From assembly GCA_944320285.1 (NCBI GenBank), contig CALUGX010000001.1, positions 44,163-108,162 on the forward strand: a DNA stretch of 64,000 nt, written 5' to 3'. A program made the translations under genes and the position numbers. Shown in pieces: positions 16,770 to 25,946 of the stretch. Source of the DNA: an uncultured Prevotella sp. (GTDB lineage: Bacteria; Bacteroidota; Bacteroidia; Bacteroidales; Bacteroidaceae). Within the stretch, counting starts at the first letter, position 1; every line of letters starts with the position of its first letter. The notes under the pieces are model-generated. The model was not told where the DNA came from. It was given only the letters and a program-made list of their open reading frames with translations, and did no database searches.

Positions 16770-17627
16770 ATGGCAAAGAAAGACCCTACAGACTTGTCAG
16801 TAGAGGAAAGGCTGAAGACCCTCTACCAGTTGCAAACCACGCTGTCGGCCATCGACGAGGAGCGTGCACTGCGCGGCGAACTGCCGCTTGAAGTGCAAGA
16901 CCTTGAAGACGAGATAGCCGGACTTACCACGCGCGTGGAGCATATCCGTAACGACATCAAGGAATTTGAGGATGCCGTAAAGCAGAAAAAGGCCGAGATA
17001 GCCGAGGCGCAGGCCAGCGTGGAACGTTACAAGGCGCAGCTCAACGACGTAAAGAACAACCGCGAATATGACACGTTGAGCAAGGAAATAGAGTTCCAGA
17101 CGCTTGAAATCGAACTGTGTAACAAGAAAATACGCGAGGCCAACACCAAGGTGGAGGAGAAGAACGCGGACCTCAAAGCCACCGAGGAGCAGATAACCGA
17201 CCGCCGCCAGGCCCTCGAAGAGAAGAAAAGCGAGCTGGACGAGATAATGGACGAGACCCGCGCCGAGGAAGAACGGCTGAAGGCCAAGGCAAAGGATCTT
17301 GAGGGCAAGATAGAGCCGCGTCTCCTTGCCAGCTTCAAGCGCATACGTAAGAATGCGCGTAACGGTCTCGGTATAGTTTACGTGCAGCGCGACGCTTGCG
17401 GAGGATGTTTCAATAAAATACCGCCACAGCGCCAGCTTGACATCAGGATGCACAAGAAAATCATCGTCTGCGAATACTGCGGGCGCATATTGATAGACCC
17501 AGAACTGGCCGGCGTTAAGACCGACAAGCCCGTTGAGGAGAAGCCGAAGCGCAAGCGCGCAATACGTAAGCGCACCGTGAAGAAGGACGAGGGCGACGAC
17601 TTCGTGCCCGAAGAGAAACTTTCATGA
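16770..17627 (+). CDS. C4-type zinc ribbon coiled-coil protein
   Basis: This 285-residue protein has a long helical coiled coil (about 10-180, rich in Glu, Lys, Arg and Ala) followed by a C4 zinc ribbon: CGGC at about 211-214 and CEYC about 25 residues later, then GRIL. A basic, Lys/Arg-rich tail (KPKRKRAIRKRTVKKDE) closes it. This is the layout of the CT398/zf-RING_7 family, linked to flagellar or sigma-factor interaction in other phyla but not characterised here. It lies 175 bases after nif3 and probably shares its transcript. Nucleic-acid binding is suggested by the tail only. Confidence 0.88.
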   Translation: MAKKDPTDLSVEERLKTLYQLQTTLSAIDEERALRGELPLEVQDLEDEIAGLTTRVEHIRNDIKEFEDAVKQKKAEIAEAQASVERYKAQLNDVKNNREYDTLSKEIEFQTLEIELCNKKIREANTKVEEKNADLKATEEQITDRRQALEEKKSELDEIMDETRAEEERLKAKAKDLEGKIEPRLLASFKRIRKNARNGLGIVYVQRDACGGCFNKIPPQRQLDIRMHKKIIVCEYCGRILIDPELAGVKTDKPVEEKPKRKRAIRKRTVKKDEGDDFVPEEKLS

Positions 17628-17652
17628 CAATGATATTTAAGACCTTCAGACC

Positions 17653-18960
17653 ATGAATAAGACAAATAAACAAAGTGGAAACATTGTGGCTATCGTGGCC
17701 ATGATGTTCCTTTACGCCATGATTGCGTTTGTGACAAATCTCGCTGCACCAATCGGCGTGATTTGGAAGAACCAGCCCGAACTCATGGGGAGCAATATGC
17801 TCGGAATGATGGGTAACATGATGAACTTCTTGGCCTACCTCTTCATGGGCATCCCGGCGGGTAAATTATTGGTGAAGATAGGCTACAAGAAGACCGCTCT
17901 CTTGGCCATAGCCGTAGGCTTCGCCGGTGTGTTGGTGCAGTATCTGTCAGGCTTCCAGTCAGGTCTTGCCGGTTTCGGGGTGTACCTGCTCGGAGCGTTC
18001 GTCAGCGGTTTTTCGGTATGTATGCTTAATACCGTTGTCAACCCGATGCTTAACCTCCTCGGCGGAGGAGGCAACCGTGGCAACCAGCTCAATCTCATCG
18101 GCGGCACGCTCAACTCGCTTTCAGGCACGCTTACGCCTATGTTGGTGGGCGCGCTTGTCGGGACTGTGACAAAGGAGACGGCCATCAGCGATGTCAACCT
18201 TGTGCTTTATATCGCTATGGCGGTGTTCGCCGTGGCATACGTGGTGCTGACGTTCACTCCCATCGCCGACCCTGAGATGGGCAAAGCCACACAGGACACC
18301 GTGTTTGAGCACAGCCCTTGGGCCTTCCGTCACTGCACGCTTGGCGTAATAGGCATCTTTGTTTATGTGGGGATAGAGATAGGCATCCCCGGCACGCTTA
18401 ACTTCTACATCTCAGACACGTCGGTTAAGGGGGCCGGAGTGTTGGGCGACGCCGCCGCCATAGGTGGTTTTGTTGCCGGAACATACTGGTTGCTCATGCT
18501 TGTGGGGCGCTTTGTTGCCGGTTTCATTGCCGACAAGGTGTCAAGCAGGGCCATGATGATCAACGTTTCTGCCGTGGCTATGGTGCTGATTTTGTTAGCC
18601 ATTCTCCTGTCTAAGGACACCACTACGTCCATGCCGGTGTTCACAGGTTCGTCGTTCACTATGGTGACAGTGCCTGTCAGTGCGTTACTGTTGGTGCTTT
18701 GCGGACTGTGCACTTCTGTTATGTGGGCGAGCATATTCAATCTTGCAACTGAAGGTCTTGGCAAGTACACGGCCGCAGCTTCAGGCATATTCATGATGAT
18801 GGTGGTAGGCGGCGGAGTGCTTCCGCTCATACAGAACCTTATCGCCGACAAGGCCGGATATATGATTTCTTACCTTGTACCGTTTGCAGCCCTTGCATAT
18901 CTGTTGTTTTATGCGGTGTGGGGATGTAAGAACGTTAACAAGGACATACCTGTTGACTGA
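17653..18960 (+). CDS. MFS transporter, FucP-like sugar permease group
   Basis: This 435-residue inner-membrane protein has about twelve helices and resembles the fucose/glucose-galactose:H+ symporter branch of MFS as found in Bacteroidetes. Features are the short cytoplasmic N-terminus, GIPAGKLLVKIGYKKT between helices 2 and 3 (MFS motif A-like), the Gly-rich LLGGGGNRGNQLN loop and FVAGFIADKVSSRAM at the midpoint. ATG at 17653 lies 25 bases after the zinc-ribbon gene, so it may be in the same operon, although the functions look unrelated. A strong terminator follows. The transported sugar cannot be determined. Confidence 0.82.
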   Translation: MNKTNKQSGNIVAIVAMMFLYAMIAFVTNLAAPIGVIWKNQPELMGSNMLGMMGNMMNFLAYLFMGIPAGKLLVKIGYKKTALLAIAVGFAGVLVQYLSGFQSGLAGFGVYLLGAFVSGFSVCMLNTVVNPMLNLLGGGGNRGNQLNLIGGTLNSLSGTLTPMLVGALVGTVTKETAISDVNLVLYIAMAVFAVAYVVLTFTPIADPEMGKATQDTVFEHSPWAFRHCTLGVIGIFVYVGIEIGIPGTLNFYISDTSVKGAGVLGDAAAIGGFVAGTYWLLMLVGRFVAGFIADKVSSRAMMINVSAVAMVLILLAILLSKDTTTSMPVFTGSSFTMVTVPVSALLLVLCGLCTSVMWASIFNLATEGLGKYTAAASGIFMMMVVGGGVLPLIQNLIADKAGYMISYLVPFAALAYLLFYAVWGCKNVNKDIPVD

Positions 18961-18976
18961 CATTCAGTGACACCAT

Positions 18977-19024
18977 AAGCCCCCTTGTGTGCAGCCGGGT
19001 TTGAAGGCAGCCGCAAGGGGGCTT
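18977..19024 (+). terminator. Intrinsic terminator after the MFS gene
   Basis: AAGCCCCCTTG pairs with CAAGGGGGCTT and is followed by CTTTTTATAT. It ends the nif3/zinc-ribbon/MFS run. Confidence 0.85.
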
Positions 19025-19127
19025 CTTTTTATATCGTTATTTCTGAAATGTGGTAGGCTGTGCCGGCTGGGATGGTCTCTTAACCTTTTAATATTCTGTT
19101 TGTAACATATTTGTAATACATAATGCT

Positions 19128-19135
19128 TAATTTTG
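19128..19135 (+). promoter_or_regulatory. Candidate -7 box (TAATTTTG) for the porin gene
   Basis: TAATTTTG fits TAnnTTTG and lies 20 bases before the ATG at 19156. The upstream frame start at 19123 overlaps the box, so it is not used. The -33 element is not at standard spacing. Confidence 0.55.
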
Positions 19136-19155
19136 CAAAAAAATTAAGACAAACG

Positions 19156-20196
19156 ATGTATAGCAAGTTATTCTTCTCTGCGGTGTTGGCTGTTTTTACG
19201 GCTCTTCCCGCGTGTGCCGGTGACGATGGTGACAAGATAGACCGCACCCCGAAAGTGCACGGGACGATACGTGGAAAGTATGAATATCAGACGGAGGAAG
19301 GCGAAGGCCGCTTCCAAGTTCGCAATGCCCGCGTGAGCCTTGACGGTGACTTGACGAAAGTTGTGTCGTATAAGGTTGAGATAGACCTCTCTGACGAGGG
19401 ACAGATAAAGATGCTCGACACTTACACGAGGCTTAAACCCGTGCGCGGGTTGGACTTTACGATAGGGCAGATGCGTGCGCCTTTCACGATCGACGCCCAC
19501 CGTTCGCCCCACTTGCAGTATTTTGCCAACCGCTCGTTCATAGCCAAGCAGGTGGGTAACGTGCGTGACGTTGGCGCCACGATTGGTTATTCGTTCAACG
19601 TCGGTTTCCCTATAATATTGCAGGCCGGTATGTTCAACGGTTCGGGCCTTACCGACCAAAAGGACTTTTGGACGAGCAATGTTAACTTCTCGGCGAAGGC
19701 TCAGTTGTTTTTCCCGCGTGGTTTCAATCTTACTTTGAGCACGCAGAAGATAAAGCCAGACAATGTTTCGGTGATGATGTATGATGCCGGTGCGTTTTAC
19801 CATGCCCACGGATGGCACGTAGAGGTGGAATACTTATATAAGCATTATGCCCATAATGCTTTTGATGCAGTGCACGCGCTTGACGCTTTTGTAAGTTATG
19901 ACATCCCGTTGCGCAAGAGTTTCTTTACTAAAATATCCCCGGTGTTGCGTTACGATTATATGAGCGACCACAGCGACGGCAAGCGTTATTCTGACGGAGA
20001 GGAGGATACTGCCGGCTCGTTTATCATCAACGATTACCAGCGTTCCCGTCTTACGGGCGGTTTAACGTTCAGTCTCGACCTGCCGTTCGTGTCTGACATA
20101 CGCCTTAACTACGAAAAGTATTTCTATCGTGACGGTGCAATCCCCAAACCGTCGGAAAGGGACAAGATAGTGGTTGAGTTCATGACGAGGTTCTGA
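19156..20196 (+). CDS. OprO/OprP-like porin
   Basis: This 346-residue protein starts with a signal peptide (MYSKLFFSAVLAVFTALPACA) and continues as alternating amphipathic strands ending in an aromatic residue (MTRF), the usual outer-membrane barrel end. Blocks such as FQVRNARVSLDGDLTK, VSYKVEIDL and GLDFTIGQMRAPFTIDAHRS are typical of the phosphate-selective porin O/P family. It would be an outer-membrane channel for small anions or polyphosphate; selectivity is not readable. It has its own promoter and ends before a repeat array and the uvrA terminator. Confidence 0.88.
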   Translation: MYSKLFFSAVLAVFTALPACAGDDGDKIDRTPKVHGTIRGKYEYQTEEGEGRFQVRNARVSLDGDLTKVVSYKVEIDLSDEGQIKMLDTYTRLKPVRGLDFTIGQMRAPFTIDAHRSPHLQYFANRSFIAKQVGNVRDVGATIGYSFNVGFPIILQAGMFNGSGLTDQKDFWTSNVNFSAKAQLFFPRGFNLTLSTQKIKPDNVSVMMYDAGAFYHAHGWHVEVEYLYKHYAHNAFDAVHALDAFVSYDIPLRKSFFTKISPVLRYDYMSDHSDGKRYSDGEEDTAGSFIINDYQRSRLTGGLTFSLDLPFVSDIRLNYEKYFYRDGAIPKPSERDKIVVEFMTRF

Positions 20197-20347
20197 TTTT
20201 ATGTGAACTTAGGATATGGCGTAACGTAAATCATGGCGTTCGCATTCCCGTTTTAAACCTGTTAACCGCTTGGTTGACAGGTTTTTATAATGTATAGCGT
20301 GGAATAAAATGTGAGATTGTCTTGTCTTACGGGTTGCGCCCGGTTGC

Positions 20348-20413
20348 AAAAGGTTCCAAAACGCAAAGTAAAAGGTGTCCTTTTATGATGTGAAAAGTAT
20401 CCTTTTGCAAAGC
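20348..20413. repeat. 22-base palindromic repeat array, three units
   Basis: Units start at 20348, 20370 and 20392, between the convergent porin and uvrA genes, upstream of a separate strong terminator. Confidence 0.82.
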
Positions 20414-20445
20414 AAGTGATTTTGACTTATAATGCTTTCGATATG

Positions 20446-20488
20446 CCAAACATCCGCAAACGGGCAAATGCCGTTTGCGGATGTTTGG
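20446..20488. terminator. Bidirectional terminator between porin and uvrA
   Basis: CCAAACATCCGCAAACGG pairs perfectly with its complement around a short loop. ATTTTAAAG follows on the plus side. It ends six bases from the uvrA stop codon. Confidence 0.85.
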
Positions 20489-20493
20489 TTATT

Positions 20494-23316
20494 TTAAAGT
20501 CCGAGTTCCGCTTTCAGGAACTTCGGTGTGAAGCCCTTGTCGCTCATTGCCACCTCTTCCGGCGTGCCGGTGGTGAGCACCATGCCGCCTCCGCGTCCGC
20601 CTTCAGGCCCCATGTCGATAATGTGGTCGGCCAGTTTGATTACGTCGAGGTTATGTTCTATTATTATAACAGTGTTGCCGCGGTCTACGAGCTTTTGCAA
20701 CACGTTCATCAATATGCGTATGTCCTCGAAGTGCAATCCGGTTGTTGGCTCGTCAAGGATGTATATAGTCTTGCCCGTGTCGCGCTTGCTTAGTTCGGTT
20801 GCGAGCTTTACGCGCTGGCTTTCGCCCCCAGAAAGTGTTGTCGATGGCTGTCCGAGTTTGATGTATCCAAGCCCGACGTCTTGTATCGTTTTGATTTTGC
20901 GGAGTATTTCAGGCACGTTCTCGAAAAACTCAACGGCCTGGTTGATTGTCATGTCGAGCACGTCTGCGATACTCTTTCCCTTGTATCTTACCTCCAATGT
21001 CTCGCGGTTATAGCGTTTGCCGTGGCACACTTCGCACGGCACCATGATGTCTGGCAGGAAGCGCATTTCTATCGTCTTGTACCCATTGCCTCCGCAGGCC
21101 TCGCACCGTCCGCCCTTAACGTTGAATGAGAAGCGCCCCGGTTTGTAACCGCGTATTTTCGCTTCGGGCAGGTTGACGAACAGCGAACGTATGTCGCCGA
21201 ACACTCCTGTGTATGTAGCGGGGTTAGAGCGTGGTGTGCGTCCCAGCGGACTTTGGTCTACGTTGACCACTTTGTCAACGTATTCAAGCCCGTCGATAGA
21301 GTCGTAAGGCATCGGTTCCTTCAACGAGCGGTAGAAGTGTTGGCTCAAAATCGGTTGCAGGGTCTCGTTGATCAGCGTTGATTTGCCGGAGCCGCTGACG
21401 CCTGTGACGACAATAAGCTTGCCGAGCGGGAACTCTACGTCAACGTGTTTCAGGTTGTTGCCTGACGCTCCGTGCAGCGTTATGCTCTTTCCGCAACCTT
21501 TTCGCCTTTGCTTTGGCACTTCTATTTTCATTTCGCCGTTGAGGTATTGGCTGGTTATGGTGTGCTGTTTTAGCATCTCAGCCGGCGTTCCTTGAAACAC
21601 CACTTCACCTCCCTTGCGCCCTGCCCTCGGCCCGATGTCAACGATATAGTCGGCGTTGAGCATCATGTCTTTGTCGTGTTCTACCACGATTACCGTGTTG
21701 CCGAGGTCGCGTAATTCCTTTAGTGACTTTATCAGTCGGTCGTTGTCGCGCTGGTGTAGGCCGATGCTCGGCTCGTCGAGGATGTACAGTACGTTGACGA
21801 GTTGCGAGCCAATTTGAGTGGCTAAGCGTATCCGCTGGCTCTCTCCGCCCGAAAGCGTAGCCGACTGGCGGTTTAGTGACAGGTAGTCAAGTCCCACTTC
21901 AAGCATGAAATCGATGCGTGTCACTATTTCCTTTATTATTTCGTCGGCTATTCGTCGTTGGCGTTCAGACAGGTGGGTTTGCGCTTCCGAGAGCCATGTC
22001 TTCAGTTCGGCGATGTCAAGGTTGGCCACTTCTGATATGTTCTTGTCCCAGATTCGGTAAGAGAGAGACTCGCGGTTGAGCCTTTGCCCTTTGCATTCAG
22101 GGCACTGGCACACGGTCTGGAACTGGTCGGCCCACTTCTGTCCGCTTGCGCTGTCATCGTTTTCGATAACGCTGCGCAGGTATTTCACAATGCCGTCAAA
22201 CTCAACAAAGTAGTCGCTTGACGTGTGCACGAGTTCCTTTCTTATGCGCACATTCTCCATCGAACCGTAAAGAATTTCGTTCATCGCTTCTTCAGGAATG
22301 TCGTTTACGGGCGTGTTAAGGTTGCAATCATACTTTTCGAGTATGGCTTCAATCTGCCAGAATATCATCTGGTTTTTATATTTTCCCAACGGTACGATGG
22401 CTCCTTGGCGTATGGTTGTTGTTTTGTCCGGTATTATCTTGGCAAGGTCTATCTCGTTGACGTATCCTAATCCCTTGCACCTGGGGCACGCGCCTTCGGG
22501 CGAGTTGAACGAGAACTTGTTTGGTGCAGGGTCGCCGTATGACAAGCCCGTTGTCGGACACATCAGGCGTTTGCTGTAATATTTCGCTTCGCCGGATGAT
22601 TTTTCCATTATCATCAGCAGTCCGTCACCCTGTTTCATGGCTGTAGCCACGCTTTTTTTCAGGCGTTCATCGTCTTTGTCTTGTACCACGAGCTTGTCTA
22701 TAACCACCTCAATGTTGTGGTTTTTGTAACGGTCGGTCTTCATGCCGCGTGTTATTTCCTTCACTTCGCCGTCAACCCTGATGTTCAGATAACCCTTGCG
22801 GCGCATCGTCTCGAACAGTTCGCGGTAGTGTCCCTTGCGGTTACGTACTAACGGGGCCAGTATGTAAATGGGTTTGCCAGTGTAGCGTTCGTGTATCATC
22901 CGGAGTACGTCGTCTTCGGTATACTTCACCATTTCCTCTCCCGTAGCATAGCTGTATGCAATGCCGGCACGTGCGTACAGCAGGCGCAGGTAGTCGTATA
23001 TTTCGGTGGTGGTGCCTACGGTGGAGCGCGGATTTCTGTTTGTTGTCTTTTGTTCTATGCTGATTACGGGGCTTAATCCCGTGATTTTGTCAACGTCGGG
23101 ACGCTCCATGCCTCCGAGGAAGTTGCGTGCATAGGCCGAGAATGTCTCTATGTAGCGCCTTTGCCCTTCGGCATAGATGGTGTCGAAGGCCAGCGACGAC
23201 TTGCCCGAACCGCTTAGTCCGGTGATTACGGTGAGGCTGTCGCGTGGTATTTCCACATCGATGTTTTTCAGGTTGTGCACACGTGCACCCCAAACGTTTA
23301 TTTTTTCTTCAGACAT
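20494..23316 (-). CDS. uvrA: Excinuclease ABC subunit A
   Basis: This 940-residue ABC-type ATPase is the damage-recognition subunit of nucleotide excision repair and acts with UvrB. Two ABC modules are present: Walker [10 protein letters not shown] near residues 33-41 and GVSGSGKST in the second half, with signatures [12 protein letters not shown] and [12 protein letters not shown] and both DEP Walker B motifs. The second zinc module is complete (CEACGGNGY and CEVCHGKRY). In the first module the expected CxxC reads CPTTG, with Thr in place of the second Cys, while CPRCKGLG is intact. I believe this variant occurs in relatives. [18 protein letters not shown] at 23316 is chosen because the extra 19 upstream residues are not family-like. 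Confidence 0.97.
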   Translation of the reverse strand: MSEEKINVWGARVHNLKNIDVEIPRDSLTVITGLSGSGKSSLAFDTIYAEGQRRYIETFSAYARNFLGGMERPDVDKITGLSPVISIEQKTTNRNPRSTVGTTTEIYDYLRLLYARAGIAYSYATGEEMVKYTEDDVLRMIHERYTGKPIYILAPLVRNRKGHYRELFETMRRKGYLNIRVDGEVKEITRGMKTDRYKNHNIEVVIDKLVVQDKDDERLKKSVATAMKQGDGLLMIMEKSSGEAKYYSKRLMCPTTGLSYGDPAPNKFSFNSPEGACPRCKGLGYVNEIDLAKIIPDKTTTIRQGAIVPLGKYKNQMIFWQIEAILEKYDCNLNTPVNDIPEEAMNEILYGSMENVRIRKELVHTSSDYFVEFDGIVKYLRSVIENDDSASGQKWADQFQTVCQCPECKGQRLNRESLSYRIWDKNISEVANLDIAELKTWLSEAQTHLSERQRRIADEIIKEIVTRIDFMLEVGLDYLSLNRQSATLSGGESQRIRLATQIGSQLVNVLYILDEPSIGLHQRDNDRLIKSLKELRDLGNTVIVVEHDKDMMLNADYIVDIGPRAGRKGGEVVFQGTPAEMLKQHTITSQYLNGEMKIEVPKQRRKGCGKSITLHGASGNNLKHVDVEFPLGKLIVVTGVSGSGKSTLINETLQPILSQHFYRSLKEPMPYDSIDGLEYVDKVVNVDQSPLGRTPRSNPATYTGVFGDIRSLFVNLPEAKIRGYKPGRFSFNVKGGRCEACGGNGYKTIEMRFLPDIMVPCEVCHGKRYNRETLEVRYKGKSIADVLDMTINQAVEFFENVPEILRKIKTIQDVGLGYIKLGQPSTTLSGGESQRVKLATELSKRDTGKTIYILDEPTTGLHFEDIRILMNVLQKLVDRGNTVIIIEHNLDVIKLADHIIDMGPEGGRGGGMVLTTGTPEEVAMSDKGFTPKFLKAELGL

Positions 23317-23474
23317 ATTTACGCTAAATGAAATGTGAAAAAATGAACAATGGATGATATGAAAAATGAACAATGAATAATGGAACTTGCCTGGACAACA
23401 GGTTATGCAAGACAGTTGCGCCGGCGGCGTATGCCTGAATTTCCATTATTCACAATACATTTTTCATTCCATTC

Positions 23475-24197
23475 TTATTCTGTCACGGTGGTAGTGCTCT
23501 CCGTGTATCCCCTCAACAGATTGACGTCGCGCTTTATGTTGTATTCCTTGCCGTCGGCACCTTTCGCCTTTACGAGTACGAAATACACCCCTTGCGCCAC
23601 GTCCTTTCCGTTGTATTTGCCGTCCCAGCCGCCGGCGGGGTCGTTCCATTCATACAGTTTCTGTCCCCAGCGGTTGAAGATGTATGCTTGAAATTCAATT
23701 ATCGACTGATAGTTGCTTTTTGCTTTGTACACGTCGTTTATCCCGTCGCCGTTGGGCGAGAAGGCGTTTGGCATTTCAAGCCGGCTTTCACTCACGCTCG
23801 CACGCAGCGGCCCGCGTTCGTCCCAGTATTCTTGGGTATAGGCAATGGTGTCCCTGCCGTTCACGAACGTGGCGTAGAGCACAATGTTGTGTGTGCCAGC
23901 CTGGGTGAAAGTGTATTCTGTATCCTGTTCGTAGCGTATGAGGTAAGGCTCGGTGTCTGTGTCCAGCGTGAACCTCCACTCGTAACTCGCCGTGTATTCG
24001 CCTACGTTTTCAGGATTGGCCTCGAACCGTCCTACGAGCGGGGCGTTGCCCGAATATGCCTCGCTTTCCTCTTCGCCTTCTTCGGTTATGTATGTAGCCG
24101 TAGGGTTGATTGCCGGTATTTCGTCATACGGCGACTGTGCACGGCTTATTGCCGGCATAGCCATAGTTATTGCCAAGAGCAAGAGTGTCTTTTTCAT
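23475..24197 (-). CDS. T9SS type B sorting domain-containing secreted protein
   Basis: This 240-residue protein has an N-terminal signal peptide (MKKTLLLLAITMAMPAISRA), a beta-sandwich-like middle (about 45-140) and a C-terminal gliding-motility-associated domain: PNAFSPNGDGINDVY, FNRWGQKLYEW, WDGKYNGKDV and GVYFVLVKAKGADGKEY. That domain directs export by the type IX secretion system. The protein is small for the family, with little besides the sorting domain and one Ig/PKD-like module (YEWRFTLDTD, GTHNIVLYATF). It lies 158 bases upstream of uvrA on the same strand. Its substrate or surface role is unknown. Confidence 0.9.
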   Translation of the reverse strand: MKKTLLLLAITMAMPAISRAQSPYDEIPAINPTATYITEEGEEESEAYSGNAPLVGRFEANPENVGEYTASYEWRFTLDTDTEPYLIRYEQDTEYTFTQAGTHNIVLYATFVNGRDTIAYTQEYWDERGPLRASVSESRLEMPNAFSPNGDGINDVYKAKSNYQSIIEFQAYIFNRWGQKLYEWNDPAGGWDGKYNGKDVAQGVYFVLVKAKGADGKEYNIKRDVNLLRGYTESTTTVTE

Positions 24198-24303
24198 ATC
24201 CGTGTTTTTTACGTCAATGTCTTAATTAATTTACGCAGGTTTCATACATCTTTTATTGCTGTATGCGTGCATCGTTCCGACGTAGGCAGAAGGTTCGCAT
24301 TCT

Positions 24304-24391
24304 GAAAGGACACCTTTTACATTCTGAAAGGTGCCCTTTTACGTCCTAAAAGGCCATATTTTACAATGCAAAAGATGCCCTTTGGTAACGT
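24304..24391. repeat. 22-base palindromic repeat array, four units, in a divergent region
   Basis: Units start at 24304, 24326, 24348 and 24370. The array lies between two divergent genes, so it cannot be only a terminator. CTGATTATCAATGATATA follows it directly, a motif seen beside other arrays. The rest of 24198-24604 holds only a promoter for the LysM gene. Confidence 0.85.
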
Positions 24392-24564
24392 GCTGATTAT
24401 CAATGATATAGTGACAGGATATTTGCGCCTCTCCTGAATGCTGCCAGCCCGCTCCTTCCGGATAATCCCCGCACGGCTGTTTGCCGGCCTGCCGTTGTCA
24501 TGTCGGTAGTCATTATCTTGATGCAAATTTACTGAATAAAGTTGATTTAGCCGCTCTTTTTTTG

Positions 24565-24572
24565 TATTTTTG
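24565..24572 (+). promoter_or_regulatory. Candidate -7 box (TATTTTTG) for the LysM gene
   Basis: TATTTTTG fits TAnnTTTG, 32 bases before the ATG at 24605; GTTGA about 20 bases upstream is a weak -33. Confidence 0.55.
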
Positions 24573-24604
24573 CAGACCAGTAAGATAAAAAGAGGATTAT
24601 TTAC

Positions 24605-25939
24605 ATGAAACGTTTTGCAAGATGCCTGTTGCTGTTTGTCGCGCTTTTCGCCGGTCTTGGCGTCATGGCGCAAGGCAACAAGGAGTGGCGTGAGATGCAC
24701 AAAGTGAAAAAGAGCGAGACAATCTACGGCATAGCCCGCGATTACGGACTTACCGTGGACGAGCTGATAAAGGCCAATCCAGACATGGGCGTGCCCGGTT
24801 ACACTCTGAGAAAGGGCGACTACATCTTTATCCCTTACCCCTCGTCACCCTCGTCGCAGTCTGCGCCGAAGGCCAAGACAGCCGCTGCCGACGCAGTGAA
24901 GGTGGGCGTGCTGCTGCCTCTGCACAATGTTGACGGCGACGGACGCCGCATGGTGGAATATTACCGCGGAATGCTCCTTGCCTGCGAGGATCTGAAGAAG
25001 GAGGGCTTGTCCATCGACATACAGGCCTGGAACGTGCCTATCGACGCTGACATATACCGCACTTTGGTAAAAGACGGCCTCGACAAGCGCGATATCATCT
25101 TCGGCCCGCTGTACTCAAAGCAGGTTAAGCCCCTTTCGTTCTTTACCAAAGACAACGGCATAAAGCTCGTAATACCATTCTCCATAACCGGCGACGATGT
25201 TGACTCTAACCCCGGTATCTTCCAGGTTTACCAGTCGCCGGAAGACTTTTACGGGCGCGTGGCCGACCATTTCGCTTACAGGTTCAAGGACTACAACGTC
25301 GTGGTAATCGATTGTAACGACAAAACGAGCGACAAGGGAGTCTTCACCTTCCCGTTGCGTAAGAAGCTCGCTGCAAAGGGAGTGGCGTGCAACGTCACAA
25401 ACATCAATTCTTCACAGGACGTTTTCGCTGCCGCGTTCAGTGCCGTCAAGCCCAACATGGTGGTGCTCAATACCGCCCGTTCTCCCGAACTCAACGCCGT
25501 GCTGGCCCTCCTCGACGAGCTTACAGGCAAACATCCTTTGCTCAAGGTGTCGCTTTTCGGCTACACTGAGTGGCTGATGTACGTGAAATACAACCTGGAC
25601 CGCTTCTGCAAGTATGACACATACATCCCCACCACCTTTTATTATAATGAGTATTCATCGCGCGTCCACGCCTTCGAACAGCGTTACCGGGCAGCTTTCC
25701 ACAGCGAGATGATGGACTATCTGCCGCGCTTTGCACTCACCGGCTATGACCATGCAATGTTTTTCCTGCGCGGAATGAAGGCGCAGGGCAAGCGCTTCAC
25801 CGGCGAGCTTGAAGACAAGCGCGCCCTCCAGACGCCTTTGCACTTTGCCCGCACTAAGTCGGGCGGGGGCCTGCACAACCAGGCATTGCAGTTTGTTCAC
25901 TATAATACGGATAAGTCAATATCCATAATCAACTTCTAA
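24605..25939 (+). CDS. LysM domain protein fused to a periplasmic-binding (LpoA-like) domain
   Basis: This 444-residue protein has a signal peptide (residues 1-22, ending VMAQ), a LysM domain at about 30-78 (VKKSETIYGIARDYGLTVDEL, then YTLRKGDYIFIPYP), a Ser/Pro/Ala linker and a type 1 periplasmic-binding fold (about 95-444; VKVGVLLPLHN, IIFGPLYSKQVKPLSFF, VVVIDCNDKTSDKG). LysM would hold it on peptidoglycan in the periplasm. The second domain resembles the Leu/Ile/Val-binding and LpoA-type activators of penicillin-binding proteins, so a role in regulating wall synthesis is possible. A PorT-like outer-membrane barrel gene starts seven bases after its stop, so the two are surely co-transcribed. 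Confidence 0.85.
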   Translation: MKRFARCLLLFVALFAGLGVMAQGNKEWREMHKVKKSETIYGIARDYGLTVDELIKANPDMGVPGYTLRKGDYIFIPYPSSPSSQSAPKAKTAAADAVKVGVLLPLHNVDGDGRRMVEYYRGMLLACEDLKKEGLSIDIQAWNVPIDADIYRTLVKDGLDKRDIIFGPLYSKQVKPLSFFTKDNGIKLVIPFSITGDDVDSNPGIFQVYQSPEDFYGRVADHFAYRFKDYNVVVIDCNDKTSDKGVFTFPLRKKLAAKGVACNVTNINSSQDVFAAAFSAVKPNMVVLNTARSPELNAVLALLDELTGKHPLLKVSLFGYTEWLMYVKYNLDRFCKYDTYIPTTFYYNEYSSRVHAFEQRYRAAFHSEMMDYLPRFALTGYDHAMFFLRGMKAQGKRFTGELEDKRALQTPLHFARTKSGGGLHNQALQFVHYNTDKSISIINF

Positions 25940-25946
25940 TCTCCAG

